Origin: Balanoglossus misakiensis
Lineage: Eukaryota; Hemichordata
Assembly (NCBI GenBank): GCA_040954595.2
Contig: CM082581.2
Location: 10,540,001-10,604,000, forward strand
Reading direction: 5' to 3'
DNA: 64,000 nucleotides
Under the pieces are notes generated by a model that made no database searches, had not been told where the DNA came from, and saw only the letters and a program-made list of their open reading frames with translations. Below, piece after piece: positions 1 to 11,640 of the stretch (positions within the stretch are counted from its first letter, which is position 1; each line of letters opens with the position of its first letter). The position numbers and the translations under genes were made by a program.

Positions 1-931
1 ACGGACCGTGGACACTTGAAAGAGAGATGGAGGGAATCTCTTGTCCGTCCCACTCCCCTTCCAGGTGTTGTTTGTGTTCCACTTCTCGAGAATAAAGTGT
101 GATTCTCACGAAGCCCACTGTCAATATTTTCGAGCAATAACTTGACAGGTTCATTGCAGTGGAAGTGGCATTGATTTATGCCGAGGCACACGCGATGGCC
201 GACGGTGAAGTGCGAGGAAGTCCAAAAATCGCATATTCATGAATATTTCCCTGGCGTGAAACGACTCTGACGTAGTACCCCTCAAGGTAGCATCAACACC
301 AGAATTCCCTGGAGTTCAAAAAAAAAATCAAACTTTCCAGGATATCCAACTGATCTTGGAATGTCACCCCAGTGTGGTTCCCTCCTCGTTTCGTTAATCA
401 GAACTGAATATAATTTCATTGTCTCCACTGCCAAATCCATGACGAATAAATCTGCAATAAAAAATGCATCATTTGTCTTCGTTCGCAATATTTCCCGAAG
501 CAAATAACTGACCCCGCGTCTAATAATCAGCTATTTATTCCATATCGTTCGTAATCTTATTACGTTTCATGAAGCTTTTCGCTGCTGAAAATCTACCCTC
601 ATAATTAATGTCTGATTTCTGATGATTGCAAGCCCGACAATCTATCTACATGTGTAGATGTTGTCAGCGTGCCGTTTGGAAACTACAGTGTCGGGAAAAC
701 AGCGGTGTTGTTATTAGGAGAAAATCCCGGCGCACCACATGCTGGTTTGGAAAGCTCATCTGTTGGGAGACCACAGATTTTCACCTCACAGATATCATAG
801 CAAGGACACGTATGCTCGAAAACATTTTTCAGTTTTCCATGCACGGTGTTTTGGATGCAGCTTTGTGTTCATCTTAGATTTTCAGTGAGGAAATATTTCC
901 CAACTGATTGATAAAAAATGCTTGAAAAAAA

Positions 932-991
932 TTATATATATATATAGAAAGATACATAGATACATGCAGATACATACATACATACATACAT
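932..991. repeat. (TA)n and (TACA)n microsatellite
   Basis: A TA run at 932-946 followed by imperfect TACA units at 970-991. Confidence 0.9.
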
Positions 992-2321
992 CATGCAACT
1001 CACAAATCTACTTGTTTTCTGTGACAGAAATTTGTTAACAAAGGAAGAAGACTGTCAATTGTGTTCAAGCTTTACTCTATTCACTGAAATCCAGTAGCTG
1101 CATTTTTTGTACAAATTTCTTAAGAGTTCACCCTCAGGAAAAATTCAAACAGTTAAGTGCATGAATACACAGGAATGAATGAGGGGAAAAACACATACGC
1201 ACATGTGTATAGCTATGGAAAAGTTCAAAATAACAGTTGCCAGGATGATCTGGTGTAGTATATTTGCCCTGTCAATTTTCACCGTAAAAAGATTTAATAG
1301 TATGGTTTTTCGGTGATATCGCACAGCGAATTTTAATGACAAAGGCATAAATGTCACGTTTATTGATGGAAGTGTGTTTTTAAATGGGAATTATCATCCA
1401 GAAAATTTTATTGTCAGGACAGAAAATGTAGCCGACCGTAATGGGAATAAGCAAGGTTATTCATTTATTTGTAGTTACTGCTCTTCAGACATATCCTTGT
1501 GACGACGACATTTTTTTCTGAAGTACGTATCAAATTGACAAAAATCAATCACTTTGCAGAGAAGTCGGGCACTTCAAATTAGAGGACAGCCTTACTTGGG
1601 AAAATCAGAATTTTCAGGCGTCTCATCAATCATAAAAAAAAATTTGTTTGAGTGTGTTTGGATCATTTTTGGTTGTCCCTATGAAGTGATTTATGTTGCT
1701 GGAAAGTGCTTCTTTCCCGTGTAAGGTAAATGATGACATATAGGATTCCCCTGATGCCAGGCATTCCATTTGGGACGCTGCCATTGACCTCTCCGTTGAC
1801 CTCAGTTTCAAGTCAACTTCCTTGCTACATTCCGGGAAAACACAGCAAAACACAAGGTGACCTCGCAGGGAAAGGAAAAATTGGGGGAATAAAACTTCAG
1901 TGGCTGGTCATCCCTAGGGAACAAATGAACCCTTCCATCAGATCCCCCTACAGCACAAATGGACCGTTCCAGCCCTCATCTATGTAATTTAATTAAACTC
2001 CCAGCAAGTACTGGCCCCATCATGCTTTAATAACTGGCAATTTGTCCCAAAATATTTGTTTTTAGGTTCGGGTTTCCAAGTGACCTGCAGATTTGCCGAG
2101 AGGCTCCAGACTATTCCACGTTTTCCCAACCAGCCTTTGTGCCATGTTTGCTGGTTTTAACTGAGTAAACTCTTTCGTTCTTTCGGTATTGTATTTTGAC
2201 AAGACTGGTTTTGTTTATTCTCTGAAGTGTGTTCTCTTGCTAATATTCTTCTCAGCACACGAATTCGTTTTGCCGTTAATTTGGTCACAATGATATATTG
2301 GTGTTTAATACTTCAAATTTG

Positions 2322-2376
2322 GAGTTGGGTGGTATGGGGAAGGGAGGGGAGAGGAGGGGTAGGGATAGGGGTAGGG
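2322..2376 (+). repeat. G-rich tract with G-quadruplex potential
   Basis: Seven or more runs of three or four G separated by 1-4 bases on the + strand. Confidence 0.7.
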
Positions 2377-2819
2377 TGAAATTCAGGTTGAAACTTTATG
2401 TGGACAGGGCCATCTGAGAAAAAATCTACATTGCCGCGGGTATTGATAATTGAGCGAGGCGCAAAAAGCGGAAAATGCTTTTCAAATGTTAAAGAGGCAT
2501 AAGTTCCAATTTACTGAAGTACAATATGTTTGTGTTGCCTGAGAAACGTGTGGATAATTAAATTTGTTCATAAAAGTAGACGGATGTGGAAATTAATTTA
2601 GGGAGAGAAAATGTGATTTTAGTTGTATGGGGTGTGCCGTTACAGCTCCGGAAAAAATGCCTGGAAGTGCCGCAGGCTGTGGTTTTTTCCCCCCATCGTC
2701 CATCCATCAATTTTAGCTGTGCTCTCCGTGAGTGATGCACTTCATCAAAAGTTGTGCACGTCAGCTGAGAGATGCAGGTGATGTTTCCATGGATACTGAA
2801 GAGAACAATAGATAAACCT

Positions 2820-2844
2820 CGGGGGAGGAGGAGGGGGGGGGGGG
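2820..2844 (+). repeat. Poly-G/GGA tract
   Basis: GGAGGAGG followed by an uninterrupted run of 12 G. Confidence 0.9.
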
Positions 2845-2994
2845 AAACAAACCAGAAACAATGAACTTATTTATAGTCATAAAAAAAGACCACCAGGAAA
2901 ATATTTTTTTTATACATTGGAGTTTGTATGTTCAAATTCAGATCGTATTTTTGTGTGTCACAGTGTTCATTATTACACTAGGGACAGTTTTGAT

Positions 2995-3075
2995 GGCAAT
3001 TTAGCTCTCATTGTTAGTGTTGACCTTCTTAGGGTTATATGATGCCTGTAGGTTGTGGGTTAGAGTCGTACTAGA
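2995..3075 (+). repeat. tRNA-like segment, probable SINE remnant
   Basis: An A-box-like TTAGCTCTCATTGTTAGTG (3001-3019) is followed 55 bases later by a B-box-like GGTTGTGGGTTAGAGTC (3051-3067). Order and spacing match the internal Pol III promoter of a tRNA. It does not fold as a full tRNA, so it is more likely a tRNA-derived SINE head or tRNA relic. Confidence 0.45.
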
Positions 3076-4450
3076 TACTCATATCTCATTTCCTAATGCC
3101 TATTCGCTGATGTCTTTTGAAGTCTCGTATCCCAGAGATTATTTTGTGTGAAATAAAAAGAAAAAACATTCTGTGTGGGCTGTTCCACCAAATGTCACCA
3201 TTCCATGCCTGTCGGTCAGGATATTCTACAGCAGAGGCCTGGTCGCCCATAGACAATTCTCTTTGATTAATACTGTCCATTAATGTGATAAGCTTTATAG
3301 ATGTATATACCTGTGTTCCTCTCAGAGACACTGAACCCAGCGCGTCAGCAGTTGGGACTAAGTGCTGTCATTTTTTTAAAACACGAAAAAAAAAATTACA
3401 TTGTTTGATCCCAGACCATTATTCACATCATGTCTTGTTACGTTGGTCTGATAATTGGTTTCCAACAACTTGGCGGCAACATCTGCCATGGCTAGGCCAT
3501 TTATCATGTCTCTTACATACGTTGGTGTGGGATTCCCAGTGGAGAGGCTGTCGTCTTTTGTGTGTTGTGTGCTCTGCCTAATACCAGTACTTTATCGGTT
3601 GTCGATTTTATACAGCCATTGTTCGGAAGCTCCACCGGAACTCAAAAAAACTATTTGAATATCTCTGGCTGTCTGGCAGAGAATAACAATATGGAGACAA
3701 ACAGTGCTGTCAAAGATAAATTATCAATGTTCAGTCTAAAGTGAAATTGCATTATGTATTTTTTTTGTAAGCGGAAGAAGGCACTCGTCCGACTGGACAG
3801 TTGGCCTTTTCAGTGAAAAGTCCTGATCATACCTGTTGATGATTTGTTGAAACATGACGATAACATCTTTGTTAAATCAATTTTAAACTGATGGAAACAC
3901 AGGGGTGATTGACTCATCAGCTGGATGCAGAAGAAAACCCAGTTATGATGACTGATGAAAAAGACACATTATTTGCTCGCAAAAATTCATCTTGTTATCA
4001 GTTCCCAAAGGTGGGTTCAACACCACCTTCGTTCGACAGTCACAGTATTCTCCCAGACCAATCAGACGGAACCTACTATATATGAATCACACAGTTGGTT
4101 TGTATGTAATGAAAACCATCATGATGAAACAAGAAATGGGAACTGGCCATTTTAATCAAGCAAAGACTTTTTTACCCAATTCCTTAACTGGTTACTCTGT
4201 ACTTAAATGCAACCTGTTTAAACATTTATAAGAAATAATTAAAACGATTGACTTCTCCCTCATTTGTTAATTTTCTAATCTTTTTAATGAAAGTGGGAAA
4301 ATTCTCATGGGATTAGCTAAATAATTCGGAGAGAAACTTGTTTTCTTCTGTTGTCTTATCGTGCATGACAGAATTGCTGTGGAGTAAAATGGGCACAGCA
4401 TCTAAATGACTGGTTTTCTAAGGAGAGTGACATAGAGACATGAAATTGAC

Positions 4451-4485
4451 GTGGGGGAGAGGGAGAGTGGGGGAGGGAGGGGAGA
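4451..4485 (+). repeat. Purine-rich (GGGA)n tract
   Basis: Imperfect G/A repeat with several GGGG runs. Confidence 0.8.
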
Positions 4486-5257
4486 AAAAGAGACAGGGTA
4501 TAGGAGAGAGTGTCCGGCAAGCGGTGTGGCTCTCTGATATCAGATACAAGATGGCGATGATGAATGTTTTAAACCCGTACGGTTTTGCTCGCCAAGCCTT
4601 ATGAATCTTTTATTTCTGCGTGAAGCTGACGAGTCTCCTTGAGAGCGATGATGAATATGTACACTCCTAGCATTGTGTAATTCATCACGGAGAAGTCCAT
4701 ATCGCGTTATTTAATATGATACCGTTGTGAACACTGTGAGAAAACATCTGCATTGCGAGTTTGAAATCAACAGATGTGTGAAGGGGAACCGGATCTGTGT
4801 TCAGGTCAGTCGCTCGGCAAGAACTTGGCAGTCGACGGAAATGCCTCACACGTCCGCTCTCGTCTTTGTTTTGGGTTTTATTTCTTTTTACTGTCACGAA
4901 CATCGCCGCCTTGTGTTGTTCAGTTTCTGTTCCACTCGAATTCAGAGTTGTTAAGTCGGTGTGAAAAGAACGCATTTCGCGAGAAGAGAGAAGGGGAAAA
5001 AAATTGCCATCAGATTTTGATCATAAAAAAAAGAACAGCTAGTAAGCTCCGTCATCCGTGTCAGACACACAAAGGAATCCCTCTCTAAATTCATAGAGTT
5101 GACTGAAGACGTTGAAAGGAGAAAACTGAAATTCAACGAGGAATATAGATGGAAGAAAAAAAGCGTCAGTCAGGAGAGTATCACGGAGATGCCACAGAAT
5201 GATGGAATTGTCCCTGGCTGGCGAGACATATTTGAAAGCCCTGGTTGATGTATCAGG

Positions 5258-5278
5258 CCCTAGCTAATCAAGCTAGGG
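5258..5278. repeat. Short perfect stem-loop
   Basis: CCCTAGCT, a 5-base loop, then AGCTAGGG. No T-run follows; function unknown. Confidence 0.6.
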
Positions 5279-5877
5279 GCTTTTCAGATGGGCATAAAAT
5301 TTTAAATAGCTTGAAATTAAAAAGACGGCTCATCACCAGCTCACAATGGAAAAAACTGCGCCAATATTCGAGTGAAGTGAAGGGGATCCAGGAAACCATA
5401 AAATAATATAGGAAAGCCACTTAGTGACGACCTTATTGTTACTTTGTGTTTCAAATTAATGTCAGGCACTGGGCCGTCTTTCGTTTTAAAAAAAAACAGA
5501 ACCTTCATTTTCTGCGTGTCCTCTGCAGTGATGAAAAACAAATTTTTGTGCACAACTTTGTAAGCAGAATGTCGAGGAGGAGACAGTCCGGTCTTGATGA
5601 ATTTCAATGAGTGCGACTTGCATGTCAATGACTTATGAGAGTATTTGTTGAATCATTGCAATTAGGCAAATTAGCAAGATCCAGCCGCACTGAATCAAAC
5701 CGACAAGAACCAAAGTCCCGCATGTGAATCGATAATAAAGAAGCTACTTCAATTAACCATTTTCATGACCCTGACATGACTGGTATTTTCTTTGGTTTGA
5801 ATCCAACAGTTTGGTATAAAAAAAACTAACAGCCAATCGCATTCAATGGCTATTGTACTGCATTGTGACTGTAACTC

Positions 5878-6105
5878 ATTTGCATACAATTTGCATTTTT
5901 CTGGTAGCACCAACTGGTGTGAAAATATACTCCACGATGTAAGGTCATGTAAGGGTCATTAAAATTCGCCTATTAGGAGTATCACGAGAATGGATGACAG
6001 TGAGTTTGATCTGATATGTGTAATTTGAACGTTAGCATAATTTCAAGGTAAATGACTAATTTGCATATATGCAATTTAAGGTAAGATTGGGGGGAACATT
6101 TGCAT
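5878..6105 (+). promoter_or_regulatory. Cluster of four octamer (ATTTGCAT) motifs
   Basis: Exact ATTTGCAT at 5878-5885, 5889-5896, 6059-6066 and 6098-6105, in AT-rich sequence. This octamer is the POU-domain (Oct) binding motif. Enhancer function is inference only. Confidence 0.35.
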
Positions 6106-6541
6106 ATCATGCTGTGACCTGACTATTAAAGGGAATATGTTGATATCACTTTTTCTTGACTGTGCTGAAGGGTCCTTGCCATCCTTGCATAGTCGTGGCT
6201 AATATGCATATTTGATGAAGTATGTAATATCTCAGAAAAAAATGGCAGCATTGAATATACTTCTTTCTATTGTAGAAGTATTGACCGTTCAAGGATAAAC
6301 CAATATTTCAACTTCCATAATTGGGAAATGTTCGACAATTCAGTGTTGTTGTTTACTTTTAACAGTATTCACTGTCGACTCGTGGGAGCTCTAATGTCTT
6401 GCAACATTAAAGAGCTTAAAAAATCTGCAATATGATTTTTGTTTTTGAGTGCCGACATTAATTTTTAAAGTGGGGTGGATTTCTAAATGGTTTTTGAAGT
6501 CTGACATCTGGAAGTGGTTTCCAGACCCTGTGGAAAAAAAC

Positions 6542-6606
6542 AGTAGCTGACAAATGAAACTTAAGTAAAGGGTTATGGAAGGTGAGTGTTCCAGGGTTCG
6601 AGTCTT
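6542..6606 (+). repeat. tRNA-like segment, probable SINE remnant
   Basis: A weak A-box-like AGTAGCTGACAAATG (6542-6556) precedes a B box that fits the consensus, GGTTCGAGTCT (6595-6605). The intervening length is close to that of a tRNA. Confidence 0.4.
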
Positions 6607-7133
6607 TGCAGTTGTTGAATTGACTGTCAAGGAGACCTCAAAAATGCAAAAGTGCTGTTGACCTCTGAGAAAAAGTATACACAGAATACTAATAAAAACT
6701 GCGTGTTCGGTTTTATGTTGTGTCAGTCAGATTTTGTACGAAGTAATGTTTGTAATAAGGAACATGCCACATTTTGTGTCTTGTTGAGGTTTCAATTCTA
6801 ATGCTGCATGTTGTCTTGCCGTGGGGTATGGTCCCAACAGTGCTTTATTCTGTACTGGAAGGCAAACCACGAAAACTAAAGACGGATTTCATTGGTTAAG
6901 CTGTATCAATTGGTTTATGTTACAGGTTGTTTCATTGGATAATTTACTTGTTAGACATCTCATTAGCTTATCTGTCATCTATTGACTGATTAGAACATGT
7001 ATTGGGGATTTTATTGGCTGACTTGTAAACCAGCAGTGTATGCTACAGGTTGTATCACTGAACACATTCCTAACCAGTTACTGTTCGTTGTGTTTTATTC
7101 AAATAAACAAATATGTACGTACGTAGGTACGTG

Positions 7134-7252
7134 CATACATACATACATACATACATACATACATACATACATACATACATACATACATACATACATACAT
7201 ACATACATACATACATACATACATACATACATACATACATACATACATACAT
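7134..7252. repeat. (CATA)n tetranucleotide microsatellite
   Basis: About 30 nearly perfect copies over 119 bp. Open frames on both strands through it (Thr-His-Ile-Tyr and Met-Tyr-Val-Cys repeats) are artefacts. Confidence 0.98.
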
Positions 7253-8003
7253 GGACAACATTGGCGATATTGCTAACATTTTCAGTTGATGGAACTTAAA
7301 GGCAGACAGGTATACATTTTCACAAAGAACCACTAAAAGTACCCATTTATTAAAATTTTTGAAATACTCAGAAAGTAGATGCATGTTATTACAAACTGTC
7401 TGCTTTTATCTACCTCACTGCTATCAGAAATTCAAAATTTAATGACGGGAAAAAATGGATCCGTGGTATGTGCTTTACATATTAAACTAAAAATGAGAAT
7501 TGGATAGTTGTTGTGATAAGTGGGGGCTAAATTGTGTTCAGACACTTTTTACATCAACCATTTCTGAAAATTGAATTAGCATTAGATGAAGAGGGGGGAC
7601 ATGGTGGTTTTTATTTGGTCCGCGCTGTGGTAATTGCTAGTGAGTCAAATCTACGGAATAACGCAATAAAGCAATGAATACACACACATGCACCATCGGG
7701 TTGTTAATTAGTAGTGACTTAATGCCTGCTGACATCAAATATTAAACTAACTGCCTGTCACTTTGCCAGAATGAGTTTGGAAAGTAGGTTCTTTCCCCAT
7801 GGCAGGTGGCTGAGATAATCTTTGTCATTTGAAAGTAATCATTCCGGGCAGATTGCGGCAGCCTTCTCCGCCAGGAAGCCTTTTCAAATTCCTCTCAATT
7901 TGCATTTTAAATGAACGCTGTAATTATCACAGGTCTCGGTGTTTGTGGCCGGCCGGCTGGCTGGCTGGTGCTGTTTTGCATCTGAAGGAGGCAGGGTGAA
8001 GTG

Positions 8004-8005
<2 letters not shown>

Positions 8006-8034
<29 letters not shown>
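8006..8034. repeat. (GT)n microsatellite
   Basis: About 14 GT units, followed by a 13-G run at 8076-8088. Confidence 0.95.
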
Positions 8035-8036
<2 letters not shown>

Positions 8037-11000
8037 TCTCCACAGAATTTTTGTGGATTTGGAATGAGTAGCAATGGGGGGGGGGGGGTTGATTATGAGA
8101 AGGTGCTTTATCGCAGGGTTGATGGGTAATGCTGTAGAATGGTGCTTAATTGTGTTACGAGGTACTACTACTAGAGACATTGGTATTTGGGAAGATTGGA
8201 TTTTAATTTTTAACTAACTTAAAATGAGCCAAATTTTTTTCTGCTGAAAAAAGTATGACAGGTTATTAAGGATAAGAAATTATAGACTGAGTAAAATGGT
8301 ATTGTAAAAGTCATTGGTGATTACTGGCCAGCAGATCATAGCTCTCCTCTGCCAGATGCTGTGTTTACAGCGATATCCAGATGGATTTCACGGAGCACAT
8401 GAACAGCTAAGCCTGGCATGTTTGGAGTCCAAACTGTCAGCCGTATCGCTCTACGTACTGATTTAAGGTCGCCTAAGCCGAGAGATTTAGGTGCAAATTT
8501 ACGCAATTTCATGGGGCCTTGTTATTCTCTGCAATTTCTCCACCGAGTGACTTCAGAAAAAAAAAAGATTGTTTCCTACCTGGTTATGTGATTCAAGGCG
8601 ATTAGAATAATAGTTATATTCAGCGCTTGATTGTCTGATGAAGTCGAGACTGCAACACAGAAGGTCTCTGAGGGTTTGCACAAAACAAAATTTAATTTGA
8701 CACGCAGTGATGTGTTGAAGTTGGCGATTTTGAAAAACTCGAGCGGCAGGAATTAGATTTCGACGAGGTCGGTGTTGATGCCAGTCGATGTGAGTGCGTT
8801 GTCCTTGATGGAATTTTGAAATGGATGCCCGTGACTCTTGAAATTGGTGGTGGTTGAACTTGTGGAATATTGAGTAGGTTTGACACAGTGGTGAGGTCAT
8901 GTGAATACGATCGGAAAACTGTCGTCTGGTGGGAATTTGGAGTTGGATGCTAGCGACTGCAGTTTTGAGCAGAATGTTCGCGACAGGCAGTTGAGAATTT
9001 AGGTGGTGGTAGCTTTGTGCATTACAGTGTGTGTGATAGGGTGTGGCTGATTGCAGAAGAGTGATATTTATCTTTATATTTTTTGTTGAATTGTGAATAA
9101 AAAAACTGACATTAATAGACGTGAGTATAGTTCAAGGTGCGTCCTGCTCCTGATATTAGGACGAGTGTCTTCATATCGCTGCGTCAATGACATTGATTTC
9201 AAGCTGTGAAATGATGTTTTCCTGTGTATTGACACAGCTTTGTCAAAGGATGTGTTGATGAAGAAGAAGAGAATGCCTCACCAGGCTTTTTCTATGTATA
9301 TATAATTCATCACTTTTTCACATTTCATTCAATTCAATGCACTGTGATAAAAACGTCCATTTTCAATACAGTATTATGACTTCCTGTCTCTGCTATATTC
9401 AGAAGTTTCATCATTCATCTAGTCCAGTGATGGAGATATTTTTTCTCCCCCCGTCAGCTTAATAATGGGCCTTTCATCGCCCTCGGTGCGTGATCTGGTT
9501 TATTTTTCTCTCGCGTACTCATCGCTATGGTGAAAGCGAGATGGAGGAGATTGTTCTGGGCAGTTGCCATGGCAATGGCTGTGTGATGGATTTGTCATTT
9601 AGGAGATTTATGGCAGAAAAACTATAAAATATGTAGAATTGTGGGAGGGAAGCCATGTTGTGTTCGACAGGGGAAGCAGCTGTGGGAGACGATCAGATCC
9701 GGGTTGTGATATCGGCAGATACATTTCAAATAGGCCGTTTTATCAGAAGTCAAAGTCAGGGTAATTGTTGATCCAATCAGCTCATAACCCCAACGAGGTA
9801 AACTTTGCGCTTCGCATCAGCATGCACCCCCGACCATCTATCCTCATCACCAGTCGAACCGACTGCTCGTCGTTCATTTGGAGGAGGGGGCCCTGGGGTC
9901 AAGGACAAGGTCAGAGGTCGGGTCACAGCTTGTGAAGTCTTGACCCCAATTCGCGCGAACATTCGTAGAGAATGAGCACATCTCGAACACAAGTCGGGAG
10001 AGAACACCACTTAGAGAGCTGTGCAGATGATATTGAATTTGCTGCCGAGAATGAAATAAAATAAAATCACCCTGCAGATTTCATTTGATGTCTTTTCATA
10101 GGAGATTGTATGGCCTTTTCGAGATATAACTAAAGCTCCGCTTTATTGATCAATTGCTTACTTTTTGAGAGCAAATTGGTAACAAATTAAATTTCTTCGG
10201 CGGGTACATAGCATGGATGTTGTAAACATTTTCTTTACATCATATGCAATGTGTGTGATTGTCGCAGAGCCCAGTGTATGCGTGTTCATCTATTTAAAGT
10301 CGCAGCAGAGTGACAATTCCGAAAGGTTCCATTCCTCGCCGGCTAATTCAATTTCCTGAATGGAAACGCACGTCTGCATAGTATCGGGGAAAAAAGCCTG
10401 AAGTGCTCGTCTTGGTTTCGACCTCGGGGCATCCAGCATGCCTCGGGTCCCCTCATCTGCATTAATCTTTTGGCGAGCCGCGTCATCACCATCGTCACGG
10501 CAATAGCGGTGGACTCCCAGGTCCCTGGTTTTCCCGTCCGTCCAGTCATGGCGAGTGTGTGCTTGTGATGTTCCTCGTATTTGTCTGTCACACGCGCCGA
10601 AATGATGGACTGTGCAGCGGCGGCCCTTTGTTGCGCTTAGTGTTGATGCCCCTAACAAGTAGAAGTAAAAGCCTGTGTTTGTGTTCTTTTCCTTCACACT
10701 TCCTGAGCGTGTTCAACTTATTGCTCGGTTCCTCTCCATTTGACGGCGTGAACAGATAAGGCTGCTCGGCTTTTGTAACTTGTCTGATTAAAATGCCATT
10801 ATCGCACCTTCGCCTGGAAGGTCGGCCTGCTTTCTTCCCCGTGGCAGGGAAACTTCGCGTGACCTCAAGAAACGCAAAAGAAAGATTCCCAGATAATACA
10901 ACGCCCACAGGCCAGTACGCTCTGCCTAGACCAATGTTTGCACGTCTACTAGCACAAAAATATATATCTCAACCTCGCACAAATGTGAGTACATGTACAT

Positions 11001-11619
11001 CAGAAAGATGGCTTGTGCCGCCAACTGACCGATATGCAATATTTTGTCTGTTCAGTCACCTGGCTCCTAGCTATTTGGAAATGCCCGTGTTTTGACGAGG
11101 GTGGCTGCTAATATTTTGACAGTTGCAGTTGGCTGTGAATTCTGTCTCACTTCGTATTTCACTTTTATGCCAGGTCTGTTTTTACTGACGTGCAACATCT
11201 GATTCGTGGCTGCCCTCTGCAATGCAGAAATTTCCCTAATCGAATAAACTTTTGAAAATTCTACCATAATGCATTATAGGTTAAAGGTGTATACCTGTAG
11301 AAATTTTTCCTGTATGAAAGGGGAGGCCTCTAAAATTACTGTTCATCGTAACTTCTGAAAATACTATGTAAATATACACTTATTAAAGGGTTATACAAAA
11401 ATTTATTGAGGGGACGCATGGTTTCTGGTGTATTTTGAGAATGAAATATAGACTAGTTCTTATGAGCAAAGTACTGCCATGTTGCAGCAAAGGTGTCAAT
11501 CTTTCAGTACTGTTTGTGACTTCAAATGAACCTGTCTCTTGAGTTTCCAAGTCTTGCTTCAGGATAAAAGCCATTATTGTCAGTTTCTTGCAAGTTGTCA
11601 CATTTCAAAATCCCGTCGC

Positions 11620-11640
11620 TTTGCCTACTGAGCCAGGCAC
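11620..11640 (-). repeat. Isolated Pol III A-box-like motif
   Basis: On the - strand TGGCTCAGTAGG fits the tRNA A box, but no B box was found within tRNA range. A possible fragment of a tRNA-derived element. Confidence 0.2.

Noticed and set aside
3001-3067. Functional tRNA gene
   Set aside because: A- and B-box-like motifs are present, but the acceptor and anticodon stems do not pair, so only a tRNA-derived relic is supported.
7134-7252. CRISPR-like array
   Set aside because: The repeat is a simple tetranucleotide without spacers, and the genome is eukaryotic.
7070-7384. Long open frames on both strands with THTYIHTY or MYVCMYVC repeats
   Set aside because: They are translations of the (CATA)n microsatellite and have no other coding support.
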